Below, in pieces: positions 44,423-52,992 of a stretch of DNA of 64,000 bases. A program made the translations under genes and the position numbers. Numbering within the stretch: the stretch's first letter is position 1; each line of letters opens with the position of its first letter. A model generated the notes under the pieces. It searched no databases, was not told the DNA's origin, and was given only the letters and a program-made list of their open reading frames with translations. Origin of the DNA: Tabrizicola sp. TH137 (lineage in GTDB: Bacteria > Pseudomonadota > Alphaproteobacteria > Rhodobacterales > Rhodobacteraceae); the NCBI RefSeq assembly GCF_002855575.1, contig NZ_PKRQ01000002.1, positions 682,001 to 746,000 of the forward strand, in the 5' to 3' direction.

Positions 44423-44884
44423 ATGACCGCACCAAGCATCCAGACCTGCCTCTGGTTCGACGACCAGGCGCAGGAGGCGGCCGAGACCTATGTCTCCCTC
44501 CTCCCGGGATCGAAGATCATCCACAGTTTCCCCCGGCGCGGCGGCGAAGGCGTCTTCCTTGTCCACCTCACCCTTCTGGGCCAGCGCTACACCTTCCTCA
44601 ACGGCGGCCCGCAATACCGCCTGACCCCCGCCGCCTCGCTCGAGGTCCATCTCGACACCCAGGCCGAGGTCGATCTGCTCTGGCACGCCCTCCTCCAGGG
44701 CGGTCAGGCCCAGCGCTGCGGCTGGCTGGTCGATCGGTTCGGCGTGTCCTGGCAGATCATCCCGCGCAGCCTCTTGCGGCTGATGCAATCGGGCGACGAC
44801 GCGCAGGCCGGCCGCGTGACCCAGGCCATGATGGCCATGGTCAAGCTGGACGGCGCCGCATTGGAAGCCGCCGCCCGCGGCTGA
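44423..44884 (+). CDS. PhnB/VOC-superfamily protein
   Basis: A 153-residue protein of the PhnB-like (3-demethylubiquinone 3-methyltransferase-like) VOC family. The N-terminus SIQTCLWFDDQAQEAAETYVSLLPGSKI and RFGVSWQIIPRSLLRLM are characteristic. Many of these proteins lack a clear enzymatic assignment, so a function is not given. ATG 44423 follows a GGGGACG site. It is a single gene between eda and the VPLPA-CTERM gene. Confidence 0.82.
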   Translation: MTAPSIQTCLWFDDQAQEAAETYVSLLPGSKIIHSFPRRGGEGVFLVHLTLLGQRYTFLNGGPQYRLTPAASLEVHLDTQAEVDLLWHALLQGGQAQRCGWLVDRFGVSWQIIPRSLLRLMQSGDDAQAGRVTQAMMAMVKLDGAALEAAARG

Positions 44885-44993
44885 CCCTCCGCCCCCCCTT
44901 TTCGGCCTGCCCCGCAGCGCCCCATCCTTCGGGCCGTGCCCGGCCACGCGGTTTCGCCGTTCGTTGCACGGAAACAATACTGCGCGAATTCTT

Positions 44994-45009
44994 AAGATTA
45001 ACTAATCTT
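44994..45009. promoter_or_regulatory. A/T-rich palindrome upstream of the VPLPA-CTERM gene
   Basis: AAGATTAACTAATCTT is a perfect palindrome in an unusually A/T-rich 60-base stretch, 63 bases before the start of the next gene. A GGTTGAA repeat follows at 45014 and 45033. It is a likely binding site for a regulator or a promoter element; nothing is known. Confidence 0.5.
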
Positions 45010-45071
45010 TAGGGTTGAAAGCGACGCCTCAAGGTTGAATCACTCACGAAAAAGTTGATCAGAGGCAGAGC

Positions 45072-45584
45072 ATGAAACATCTTCTGATTGCCTTCCTGGC
45101 GAAGGCATTTCTTGTTGCGGCCACGCTCGACGTGAACGCGGCGACCTACACATACGTGGGCTCCTGGCAGGTCGATCAGGGCCCCTTCTGGTTAGAACAG
45201 CCCCTTGCCTATAGCGGGCAGGAAGCCGCCGCCCTGCTCTTCGGCGGCCTGCCGGGGAATTATGCCATCTCGACCCTCGGCCCCAACCCCGAAACCGTCA
45301 ATCGCCTCGCCTGGTACAGCGTCTTCGCCGTGCGGGGCGGCTTTCAGCTTGCCGACAGCCTCGACCAGTCGCTCGACTTCGGCCTCTATTACGACGGCAT
45401 AATCCAAGCCAACCCCTCCATGTCGAACCCTGCCTCGGCCTATGTCTGGGACGGGGCGCGGGGTCCGCAGTACACGAACTACGCCTTCCGGATGTCCGAA
45501 GTCCCCCTTCCCGCGACCGGCCTTCTCCTGCTCGGCGCGCTGGGCGGCCTCGGCCTTCTGCGCCGGCGCCGGGGCACGATCTGA
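45072..45584 (+). CDS. Secreted protein with VPLPA-CTERM sorting signal
   Basis: A 170-residue protein with an N-terminal signal (about 24 residues). The C-terminus is SEVPLPATGLLLLGALGGLG followed by LLRRRRGTI, the VPLPA-CTERM arrangement: motif, hydrophobic helix, Arg-rich tail. Such proteins are cut and anchored or released by an exosortase, often with extracellular polysaccharide. The middle part (TYTYVGSWQVDQGPFW, LAYSGQEAAALLFGG, YVWDGARGPQYTNYAFRMS) contains no cysteines and several aromatic residues. No exosortase gene is in the window. Upstream base composition is A/T-rich. Confidence 0.85.
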   Translation: MKHLLIAFLAKAFLVAATLDVNAATYTYVGSWQVDQGPFWLEQPLAYSGQEAAALLFGGLPGNYAISTLGPNPETVNRLAWYSVFAVRGGFQLADSLDQSLDFGLYYDGIIQANPSMSNPASAYVWDGARGPQYTNYAFRMSEVPLPATGLLLLGALGGLGLLRRRRGTI

Positions 45585-45604
45585 CGGCCAGACCCTACCG
45601 CCGG

Positions 45605-45877
45605 TCAGGCCTCGCCCATCCGGGCCGCGCGCCCGCCGCGCCGCTTCGGCGCCTCGGGCGTCAGCAAACCCTCTTCCAGCACCTTCGACATCGGATGGTC
45701 CGGCGCGCCCAGCGCATATTCCGCCATCACCGTGCGGATGGCCTCCTTCATCGGCGCATCCACCGGCAGGCTCAGCGCCCAATCCACAAGGATCGACCGG
45801 CACTCGCCCAGCGTGATCCCCTCGATCCGATAGCTTTCCCGCACCAGCCCCTTCGGATCCGCCTCATCCAGCCGCAT
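45605..45877 (-). CDS. Conserved small protein overlapping the glnE 3' end
   Basis: A 90-residue protein starting MRLDEADPKGLVRESYRIEG, then LGECRSILVDWALSLP and MKEAIRTVMAEYALGAPDHPMSKVLEEGLL. The C-terminus is Arg-rich. Proteins of this form seem conserved in Rhodobacteraceae but have no known role to me. Start ATG 45877 lies 14 bases inside glnE, on the same strand, so it probably reads from the same transcript. An extension to 45904 is possible but unsupported. Confidence 0.7.
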   Translation of the reverse strand: MRLDEADPKGLVRESYRIEGITLGECRSILVDWALSLPVDAPMKEAIRTVMAEYALGAPDHPMSKVLEEGLLTPEAPKRRGGRAARMGEA

Positions 45878-48683
45878 CGCCCGTCTCCCCATCCCGCTCT
45901 CCAAGCCCGACGCAAGCCGCGATCACCGCCTCGGCCGCCGCCGCCACCGTCTCCAGCCGCTGTCCCAGCGCCTCGGCACTGCCCTCGCCCGTCTCGCGCA
46001 GCAGAAAGGCGCAGCCCCCTTCGCCAAGCTTGTCGGGCTCCAGCACGCCTTCGGTGATCAGGCGCGTCCCGGCCTGCAACCGCCACATCAGCCTATAGGC
46101 CTCCAGCAGGACCGAAACGTCGGAATCCGACAGTATTCCGCCCTTTCGCCCCGCCTCGATCTGACGTTCCACCCCGCGCAGCGGCGATCCGGTCAGAAGC
46201 GCCGCCATCTGCGCCAGCAGTTCGATATCCATCAACCGCCCCGGCCCGTTCTTCGCCTCCCACACACCCCGCGCCGGTTTCGCCGCCTGCAACCGCGCCC
46301 GCATCTCGGCCACATCCGCCCGGACCTTCGGCCCCTTGCCCTTCACCGGCAGCAGGCGGCGGCGGAACTCCTCCACCTCGGCCATCACCTCGCCCGCCCC
46401 GGCCAGAGGCCGCGCCCGCGTCAGCGCAAGATGCTCCCAGGTCCAGGCTTCCTCCTCCTGATAGCTGGTGAAGGACTGGACCGAGGTCGCCACCGGCCCC
46501 TGCCGCCCGCTCGGCCGCAGCCGCATATCCACCTCGTAAAGCCGCCCCTCCGCCATCGGCGCGGTCAGCGCGGTCACCAGCGCCTGCGTCAGCCGCGCGT
46601 AATAGGCCCGCGTCGCCAGGGGGCGCGGCCCCTCCGACATCTCCACCCCGCCCGCGTCATAGATCACGATCAGGTCAAGGTCCGACCCCGCATTCAGCCG
46701 CGCCGCCCCCAGCGACCCCATGCCCAGCACCACCGCCCCCCGCCCCGGCAACGGCCCATGCTTGCGCGCAAATTCCGCGCAGACCACAGGCCAGAGCGCG
46801 GCAATCACCGCCTCGGCCAGATCGGCATAATGCTTGGCCGCCTCGAAGGCATCGACCAGCCCGCGCAGATGATGCACCCCCACGCGGAAATGCCATTCCT
46901 TCATCACCCGTCGCGCGGCATCCAGCTTCTTCTCATAATCCGCCTGTTCGGCCATCGCCGCGCCAAGGCTTGCGACCAGCGGCCCCACCCCCGGCCAGGG
47001 CGCGAAGAAAGACCCCCCGATCACCCCGTCCAGCACCCCCGCATTGCGCGACAGATAACGCGCCAGCGGCGGCGCCGTTCCCGCCACGTCGATGATCAGG
47101 TCGATCAGCGCCGGGTTCGCCTCGAACAGCGAGAAAAGCTGCACCCCCGCCGGCAGCCCCGCCAGAAACCCGTCCAGCGCCACCAGCGCCTCATCCGGGT
47201 TCGCCGCCCGCATCAACCGCTTCAGAAGGGCAGGCCGCAGACGGCGAAAGATGGCCTGCGCCCTGTCGCTCCGCAGCGCCGGGTAATGCGACCATCCCTC
47301 GACGATCGCCCGCGCCGTATCGGAAAGCTCGGGCAGCGCCTCGGCCTGCCCCGGCGCGAAGAACCCTTCCGTCAGCGCATCCACCCGCGCCAGCCGATCC
47401 AGCAGCCCGGCGCGGAACGCCCCCTCGCTTTCGCCGCAGAAGGCCGCGATCCGCGCCACCCCCTCCGGCGTCACCGGCAGGTCATGGGTCTGGGCATCGC
47501 CCACCATCTGCAACCGATGCTCCACCTCGCGATGCGCGCGGTAAAGCGTGGTCAGTTCCGCCGCCACCTCGCCGGGGATCCATCCCTTCGCCGCCAGCGC
47601 CGCCAGCCCGCCCAACGTCGTGCGGTCGCGCAGGTCAGGATCTCGCCCCCCGGCGATCAACTGCCGGGTCTGGGTGAAGAACTCGATCTCCCGTATCCCC
47701 CCCTGCCCCAGCTTCATGTTATGCCCCTCCACCGTCAGGGGCCGGTTCAACTGCCGATGCTCGCGGATGCGCAGCCGCATGTCATGGGCATCCTGGATGG
47801 CCGCAAAATCCAGATGCTTGCGCCAGACGAAAGGGGTCAGCGCCTTCAGGAACCGCGCCCCCGCCGCAAGGTCACCGCCGCAGGGCCGCGCCTTGATATA
47901 GGCCGCCCGCTCCCAGGTCCGGCCCAGGCTTTCGTAATAGCTCTCCGCCGCCGCCATGCTCAGGCAGACCGGCGTCACCGCCGCATCGGGCCGCAGCCGC
48001 AGATCGGTGCGGAAGACATAGCCCTCCGCCGTGATGTCCGACAACAGCGCCGCCATCTTCCGCGTCACCCGGATGAAGGCCGCCCGCGCCTCCCCCGCCT
48101 GATCGCCATAGCGCGTCTCGTCGAACAGGCAGACCAGGTCGATATCCGAGGAATAGTTCAACTCCCCCGCCCCCATCTTCCCCATGGCCAGCGCCACCAT
48201 CCCCGCGCCCGTGGCCGCATCCTCCGGCACTGCCCCGGGCAGCTTTCCGCGCCGGATCTCATCGGCAACAAAGCCCCGGATCGCCAGATCGACCGCCAGA
48301 TCGGCCAGCCGCGTCAGGGCACCTGTCACCTCCTCCAGCCCCCAGACACCGCCGCAATCGCACAGCGCCGTCAGCAGCGCCGCCCGCCGCTTGGCCTGCC
48401 GCAGCGCCGGGCCCAGCGCCTCTGCCCCCTCCGCGCGCTCCGGCGCCGCCAGAACCCCGGCCATCGCCGCTTCCGGCGCCTCGGCCAGCGCCGCGCGCAG
48501 CCAGCCCGCCTCCAACCCCATCAACCCTTTCAGATAGGGGCTGCACCCCGCCACCGCGCCCAGAAGGCCCGCCACCTCCGGCGGCAGGTCGGCAAAGCCC
48601 CGCGCCACCTCCGCGCCCGCAGCGCGGTCATGGGCCAGGGGCGAACGGGTCAGGCGGGCGGCGAAAGGGGCATGACTTGTCAT
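45864..48683 (-). CDS. glnE: Bifunctional glutamine synthetase adenylyltransferase/deadenylase
   Basis: A protein of about 939 residues that adenylylates and de-adenylylates glutamine synthetase. Two nucleotidyltransferase modules are seen. The N-terminal one has MGKMGAGELNYSSDIDLVCL (near residue 160). The C-terminal one has LGMGSLGAARLNAGSDLDLIVIY (near residue 655). The linker and helical regions between match the family length. The highly Ala-rich stretches are common in this family. A GTG at 48698 lies 15 bases upstream of ATG 48683; I use the latter. Confidence 0.92.
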   Translation of the reverse strand: MTSHAPFAARLTRSPLAHDRAAGAEVARGFADLPPEVAGLLGAVAGCSPYLKGLMGLEAGWLRAALAEAPEAAMAGVLAAPERAEGAEALGPALRQAKRRAALLTALCDCGGVWGLEEVTGALTRLADLAVDLAIRGFVADEIRRGKLPGAVPEDAATGAGMVALAMGKMGAGELNYSSDIDLVCLFDETRYGDQAGEARAAFIRVTRKMAALLSDITAEGYVFRTDLRLRPDAAVTPVCLSMAAAESYYESLGRTWERAAYIKARPCGGDLAAGARFLKALTPFVWRKHLDFAAIQDAHDMRLRIREHRQLNRPLTVEGHNMKLGQGGIREIEFFTQTRQLIAGGRDPDLRDRTTLGGLAALAAKGWIPGEVAAELTTLYRAHREVEHRLQMVGDAQTHDLPVTPEGVARIAAFCGESEGAFRAGLLDRLARVDALTEGFFAPGQAEALPELSDTARAIVEGWSHYPALRSDRAQAIFRRLRPALLKRLMRAANPDEALVALDGFLAGLPAGVQLFSLFEANPALIDLIIDVAGTAPPLARYLSRNAGVLDGVIGGSFFAPWPGVGPLVASLGAAMAEQADYEKKLDAARRVMKEWHFRVGVHHLRGLVDAFEAAKHYADLAEAVIAALWPVVCAEFARKHGPLPGRGAVVLGMGSLGAARLNAGSDLDLIVIYDAGGVEMSEGPRPLATRAYYARLTQALVTALTAPMAEGRLYEVDMRLRPSGRQGPVATSVQSFTSYQEEEAWTWEHLALTRARPLAGAGEVMAEVEEFRRRLLPVKGKGPKVRADVAEMRARLQAAKPARGVWEAKNGPGRLMDIELLAQMAALLTGSPLRGVERQIEAGRKGGILSDSDVSVLLEAYRLMWRLQAGTRLITEGVLEPDKLGEGGCAFLLRETGEGSAEALGQRLETVAAAAEAVIAACVGLGERDGETGDAAG

Positions 48684-48785
48684 CCGCGCAACCTGCACCC
48701 GCTGCCCGGCGCGGTCAACGCATCCGCCCGTTGCCCCGTCCGTCCCCGCAGGCTAGAGCGAAGGCCCAGCCGCAAGGATGACCCC

Positions 48786-49256
48786 ATGAGCAAGAGCCTC
48801 GCCCGCGTCACCGCCGCCCTTCACGCGGCGGGCCTCGACATCACCCCGCTGGAGATGCCCGATGAAACCCGCACCGCCCAGCAGGCCGCCGATGCGGCGG
48901 GCGTGCATCTCGACCAGATCGTGAAGTCGATCCTCTTCGCCGGCGCCTCGTCAGGCCACCTCTACCTCTTCCTCACCGCGGGCGGCAATCAGGTCGCCCC
49001 CGACCGGGCCGCAGCCCTGGCGGGCGAACCCCTCGCCCGCGCCCCGATCGACCAGGTCCGCGCCGTCACCGGCTTCGCCATCGGCGGCGTCGCCCCGGTC
49101 GGCCATCTCACCCCGTTGCCGATCTGGGCCGATCCGCGGATCACGGCCTTCCCCGTGGTCTGGGCCGCCGCAGGCACACCGCGCCACATCTTCCCCATCT
49201 CCCCCGCCGACCTCTTGCGCATCACCGGCGCGACCCTCGCCCCCTTCACTTCCTGA
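48786..49256 (+). CDS. YbaK/EbsC-type aminoacyl-tRNA deacylase
   Basis: A 156-residue protein of the ProX/YbaK editing family, which hydrolyses mischarged tRNA. The block VHLDQIVKSILFAG near residue 40 (conserved Lys), GFAIGGVAPVGH near residue 97, and the C-terminal PHxIFPISPADLLRITGA-like end are typical. It is divergent from glnE and probably single-gene. A composite repeat follows 7 bases after its stop. Confidence 0.87.
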   Translation: MSKSLARVTAALHAAGLDITPLEMPDETRTAQQAADAAGVHLDQIVKSILFAGASSGHLYLFLTAGGNQVAPDRAAALAGEPLARAPIDQVRAVTGFAIGGVAPVGHLTPLPIWADPRITAFPVVWAAAGTPRHIFPISPADLLRITGATLAPFTS

Positions 49257-49263
49257 AGCTGCC

Positions 49264-49333
49264 CTTCATCTTGGCCGCAAATACTCTCAGGGGGTGAATG
49301 GGCCGCATGGCCCAGAGGGGGCGGAACGCCCCC
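49264..49333. repeat. Composite repeat: CTTCATCTTGG element plus two hairpins
   Basis: A copy of CTTCATCTTGG...CAAATACTC is at 49264-49286. It is followed by TGGGCC-GCAT-GGCCCA (49299-49314) and GGGGGCG-GAA-CGCCCCC (49317-49333). The hairpins probably end the ybaK transcript. The element is the same dispersed family as at 22311, 22340, 60482, 60541 and 63135. Confidence 0.7.
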
Positions 49334-49433
49334 CGCCCCCGCGCCAGAGCCGAAGGCGGCGGCGCGGAGAAAAGGCTTGCGCGGGCCCTTGCCCGCGCGC
49401 CGCAAGATCACCGGCCCCACCCCGGGCAGCCCG

Positions 49434-49512
49434 ATGTGAATTATTTTAACATCCCCCCTTGAACGCCCGCCAATGTCAGCACATCTTCCTCCATGTGAAA
49501 GACATTCACATC
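49434..49512. promoter_or_regulatory. ATGTGAA half-sites upstream of the DUF2852 gene
   Basis: ATGTGAA occurs at 49434-49440 and 49494-49500, and its inverse TTCACAT at 49506-49512. The last two form a dyad with a five-base spacer, 24 bases before the start at 49536. The intervening sequence is A/T-rich (ATTATTTTAACAT). This looks like an operator with an extra distal half-site, but no regulator can be named. Confidence 0.5.
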
Positions 49513-49535
49513 AACCGCAACACGGGAGACCGCCG

Positions 49536-49997
49536 ATGAACACCTTCCCCGCCGCCGCCCCCCGCACCACGGGCGGCCTCCTTTCCTGGCCCCGCCGGGC
49601 CGAGGCCTGGCTCGATGGCCATGGCCGCAAGGCCTGGATCACCGCAATGGTGCTGGGCTTCATCTTCTTCTGGCCTCTGGGCATCGCCCTTGTCGCCTAC
49701 ATGACCATGACCAACCGCTGGAGCAAAGACATGTTCGGATCGTCCTGCCGCAAATCCCGCCGCGCTTCCTGGAACGCCGACTGGAACAGCCGCGTCCACG
49801 CCTCTTCGGGCAATTCGGCCTTCGACGCCTACAAGGCCGAAACCCTGCGTCGGCTGGAAGAGGAACAGGCCGCCTTCGAAGGTTTCCTGAACCGCCTGCG
49901 CGAGGCCAAGGACAAGCAGCAGTTCGATGCCTTCATGGAAGAACGCGCCCGCAGCCCGCGCAACGACGACCCGCAGCCCCCGGCGCTCAACGCCTGA
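49536..49997 (+). CDS. DUF2852 domain-containing membrane protein
   Basis: A 153-residue protein. One transmembrane helix (about residues 35-56, ITAMVLGFIFFWPLGIALVAYM) is followed by a soluble region with FDAYKAETLRRLEEEQAAFEGFLNRLREAKDKQQFDAFMEER, an acidic/basic helix typical of DUF2852. The function is not known. ATG 49536 with a CGGGAGA site; the frame is open to 49473. Upstream sits a dyad. Confidence 0.8.
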   Translation: MNTFPAAAPRTTGGLLSWPRRAEAWLDGHGRKAWITAMVLGFIFFWPLGIALVAYMTMTNRWSKDMFGSSCRKSRRASWNADWNSRVHASSGNSAFDAYKAETLRRLEEEQAAFEGFLNRLREAKDKQQFDAFMEERARSPRNDDPQPPALNA

Positions 49998-50068
49998 TCG
50001 CGGACAGACCTTGATCCGGTGGCCCTCCGGGGCCACCTTCCTTCCATCCCTCTGACCGGACCCGCAAG

Positions 50069-50518
50069 ATGTATCCCGACCACGCCCTTCAGGCCCTGCC
50101 CGACCCCGACCGCCATGCCGCCTTCTACAGCGGCGTCACGGCCAAGCGTGCCTTCGCCTGGATCATCGACACGATCTTCGTCACCGGGATCGTCCTCCTC
50201 GTCCTGCTGGTCAGCGCGCTGACGGCGGTGTTCATCTTCCCGCTGGTCTGGCTTGCCGTCGGCTTCCTCTACCGCTGGGTCACGCTCAGCGGCCGCTCCG
50301 CCACCTGGGGGATGCGCGTCATGTCCATCGAATTCCTCGACCGCTACGGCCAGCGCTTCGATGCCGGCACCGCTTTCCTGCACACCTTGGGCTATTCGCT
50401 CTCGATGGCCTTCGTCCTGCCGCAGATTCTTTCCGTCGCCCTGATGCTCTTCACCCGTCGCGGCCAGGGCCTCACCGACATGGTCCTCGGCAGCGTCGCC
50501 ATCAACCGCCACGCCTGA
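50069..50518 (+). CDS. RDD-family membrane protein
   Basis: A 149-residue membrane protein of the RDD family. The N-terminal helix starts KRAFAWIIDTIFVTGIVLLVLL, with the Arg/Asp typical of this family (A-x-x-D). A pair of helices (TAVFIFPLVWLAVGFLYRWV; SLSMAFVLPQILSVALML) and the RGQGLTDMVLGSVAINR end match RDD proteins. No substrate is assigned. It follows the DUF2852 gene by 71 bases. Confidence 0.84.
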   Translation: MYPDHALQALPDPDRHAAFYSGVTAKRAFAWIIDTIFVTGIVLLVLLVSALTAVFIFPLVWLAVGFLYRWVTLSGRSATWGMRVMSIEFLDRYGQRFDAGTAFLHTLGYSLSMAFVLPQILSVALMLFTRRGQGLTDMVLGSVAINRHA

Positions 50519-50633
50519 GCCGACGCCTCAACGCGGCAAAACCTGCGGAAATCGGCTCTATGCGGCGCAATAGCGGCTTGGCGGATGCCAAGCCGCTTGC
50601 TAGGCTGGACGCTGTTTCCGAAATTCCCGAGCC

Positions 50634-51473
50634 ATGCGCCACACCCTCCCCATCGCGCCCCAGTTCTACGTGACGGCCCCGCAGCCCTGCCCCTATCTCG
50701 AGGGGCGGATGGAGCGGAAGCTGTTCACCGCGCTGCAAGGGGAACATGCGCAGAAGCTGAACGACACGCTGTCGAAACAGGGCTTCCGCCGCAGCCAGAA
50801 CGTGCTCTACCGACCCTCCTGCGCGGAATGTTCGGCCTGCCTTTCGGCACGCATCCGGGTGGCCGACTTCACCCCGCGCCGCACCCATCGCCGCATCCTC
50901 AAGAAGGGCGCCGATCTGCGCCGCAACGCCACCTCGCCCTGGGCGACCGAGGAACAGTTCTCCCTCTTCCGCCGCTATCTCGACCGCCGCCACGCTGATG
51001 GCGGCATGGCCGACATGGACATTTTCGAATTCGCCGCGATGATCGAGGAAACGCCGATCAAGTCCCGCGTCGTGGAGTACAGCCGCCCCGCCGGCCCCAG
51101 CGAAACCGGCCGTCCCCTGGCCGCCGTCTGCCTGACCGATATCTTCGATGACGGCCTGTCGATGGTCTACAGCTTCTATGACCCCGACCTGACCGATCTC
51201 TCGCTCGGCACCTATGTCATCCTCGACCATATCGACATCGCGCGCGAGGCGGGCCTGCCCTATGTCTATCTCGGCTATTGGGTGCCGGGCAGCCGCAAAA
51301 TGGGCTACAAGGCCACCTTCCCCGCGCTGGAGATCTACAAGGGCGGGCGCTGGCAGGATCTCGGCAATCCGGGCGATCACCGGGCGGAACTGCATCCCCT
51401 CTCCGTCGATCCGATCGCCGAACAGGTGGCGCGCATCTCGCTGCCCGATACCCGCGTTCCCCGCGACGTCTGA
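50634..51473 (+). CDS. bpt: Aspartate/glutamate leucyltransferase (Bpt)
   Basis: A 279-residue aminoacyl-tRNA-protein transferase that adds leucine to N-terminal Asp or Glu for degradation through the N-end rule. It has [17 protein letters not shown] near residue 20, [18 protein letters not shown] near 52 with cysteines for metal or redox, and [20 protein letters not shown] near 212. Start, length and motifs fit Bpt. The reading frame begins with [14 protein letters not shown]. Confidence 0.93.
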   Translation: MRHTLPIAPQFYVTAPQPCPYLEGRMERKLFTALQGEHAQKLNDTLSKQGFRRSQNVLYRPSCAECSACLSARIRVADFTPRRTHRRILKKGADLRRNATSPWATEEQFSLFRRYLDRRHADGGMADMDIFEFAAMIEETPIKSRVVEYSRPAGPSETGRPLAAVCLTDIFDDGLSMVYSFYDPDLTDLSLGTYVILDHIDIAREAGLPYVYLGYWVPGSRKMGYKATFPALEIYKGGRWQDLGNPGDHRAELHPLSVDPIAEQVARISLPDTRVPRDV

Positions 51474-51476
51474 CCC

Positions 51477-51863
51477 ATGGGCAGCACCCGCCTCGGGGCC
51501 ATCGCCCTGATCGTGCCGGAGTACGAGAGCGCCATCCGCTTCTTCACTGCGGCGGGCTTCACCCTGACCGCCGATCTCGACCAGGGCCGCAAACGCTGGG
51601 TCACGGTGGAACCGCCCGGCGGCGGCTGCCGCCTCGTCCTCGCCCGCGCCGACACGCCCGACCAGAAAGCCGCCATCGGCGCGCAGGGGGCCGGCCGCGT
51701 CTGGCTCTTCCTGGAAACCGACGATTTCGCCGCCACCGCCGCCCGCCTCACCGCCGCAGGGGCCATCTTCGAGGAAAGCCCGCGCCACGAACCCTACGGC
51801 ATCGTCGCCATCTGGCGCGATCCCTTCGGCAACCGCTGGGACCTGATCCAGCCCGCCCCCTGA
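51477..51863 (+). CDS. VOC-superfamily (glyoxalase-like) protein
   Basis: A 128-residue single VOC domain: STRLGAIALIVPEYESAIRFFTAAG, then RVWLFLETDDFAATAARL, and YGIVAIWRDPFGNRWDLIQP at the end. The usual metal ligands are partly changed (the His at the start of a glyoxalase is absent), so it may not be a glyoxalase. It starts three bases after bpt and is probably cotranscribed with it. Confidence 0.8.
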   Translation: MGSTRLGAIALIVPEYESAIRFFTAAGFTLTADLDQGRKRWVTVEPPGGGCRLVLARADTPDQKAAIGAQGAGRVWLFLETDDFAATAARLTAAGAIFEESPRHEPYGIVAIWRDPFGNRWDLIQPAP

Positions 51864-52040
51864 GACGAGGTTTCAGGACAGCCCCCCAAACCCGTTGCGC
51901 CAGAGCAACGCTCCACCGCCGAAATCCGGGGGGCGCGGCGGCTTTTCCCTGCCTTCCCCCTTGTCTTCCTGCCCCGAGACCCGACCTAGGGGTGGCGCGC
52001 AAGGGGCTGACGGTGGTCAGGCCCGCAACAAGGGAAAAGC

Positions 52041-52952
52041 ATGACCTATCTTCTTTTTGTCGTGGGCCTCGTCGCCCTCTTCTTCGGCGGCGAATATCTC
52101 GTTCGCGGCGCTTCCGCCGTCGCACGCAAGTTCAACCTTTCCCCCATGGTGATCGGCCTTACCATCGTGGGCTTCGGCACCTCGGCGCCCGAAATGCTGG
52201 TGTCAGTTCAGGCCGCGCTGGCAGATCAGCCCGCCATTGCCATCGGCAACGTGCTGGGATCGAACATCGCCAACATCCTGCTGATCCTTGGCCTCTCGGC
52301 CCTGATCGCCCCGCTTCTGATCCCTGTTCGCAAGCTCTGGCGCGACCTCGCCTTCATGCTGGCCGCGACGGCGGCGATCTGGTTCATGCTGCTCGACGGT
52401 CAGGTCACGCGGCTTGACGGCTTCATCTTGGTCTCGGGTCTCCTGATCTTCCTCGTCACCGCCTTCCTCACCGGAAAATCCGACGAGGATCAGAGCATCG
52501 AAGGCGATATCCCGCAATGGAAGGCCTGGGCCATGACGCTGGGCGGCCTCGTCGTCCTCGTGATCGGCGCGCGGCTTCTGGTGGACAGCGCGACGGAACT
52601 TGCCCGCGCCTTCGGCATTTCCGAAGCCGTCATCGGCCTGACCATCGTCGCCGTCGGCACCTCGCTGCCGGAACTCGCGACCTCCGTCATCGCTGCGATC
52701 CGCAAGCAGACGGAAATTGCGGTGGGCAACATCGTCGGGTCGAACATCTTCAACATCTTCGGCATCCTCGGCACCACCGCCGTCCTTGCCCCGATCCCCG
52801 CCGATCCGCGCTTCGCCGCGATTGACATGCCCTGGGTCGCGGCCACGGCCGTCGGCCTCACGATCCTCGCCTTCGTGCTGGGCGGCCTGCCCCGCATCGC
52901 GGGTGCCCTGCTGCTGGCCGCCTATGGCGGCTACGTCTTCCTGATGGGCTAA
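52041..52952 (+). CDS. Calcium/sodium antiporter (CaCA family, YrbG-like)
   Basis: A 303-residue inner-membrane exchanger with ten hydrophobic segments in two homologous halves. The alpha repeats are seen as GLTIVGFGTSAPEMLVSVQA near residue 40 and GLTIVAVGTSLPELATSVIA near 199. Each is followed by NVLGSNIANILLILG and NIVGSNIFNIFGILG. These carry the ion-binding acidic residues (APE, LPE). A good ribosome site (AAGGG) is seen. A strong hairpin follows the stop. Confidence 0.92.
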   Translation: MTYLLFVVGLVALFFGGEYLVRGASAVARKFNLSPMVIGLTIVGFGTSAPEMLVSVQAALADQPAIAIGNVLGSNIANILLILGLSALIAPLLIPVRKLWRDLAFMLAATAAIWFMLLDGQVTRLDGFILVSGLLIFLVTAFLTGKSDEDQSIEGDIPQWKAWAMTLGGLVVLVIGARLLVDSATELARAFGISEAVIGLTIVAVGTSLPELATSVIAAIRKQTEIAVGNIVGSNIFNIFGILGTTAVLAPIPADPRFAAIDMPWVAATAVGLTILAFVLGGLPRIAGALLLAAYGGYVFLMG

Positions 52953-52958
52953 GGCTTT

Positions 52959-52982
52959 GGGGGGGGCGACAACGCCCCCCCC
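52959..52982. terminator. G/C-rich hairpin between the antiporter and GST genes
   Basis: A perfect 10-bp stem (GGGGGGGGCG / CGCCCCCCCC) with a four-base loop. It lies between two convergent genes and may end both transcripts, although the T-tract is poor. Confidence 0.65.
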
Positions 52983-52992
52983 GCCATCTTCC

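Noticed and set aside
46431-49256. Long plus-strand frame opposite glnE and in frame with ybaK
   Set aside because: Only the last 156 codons (from 48786) match a family; the rest is Arg/Pro-rich antisense of glnE.
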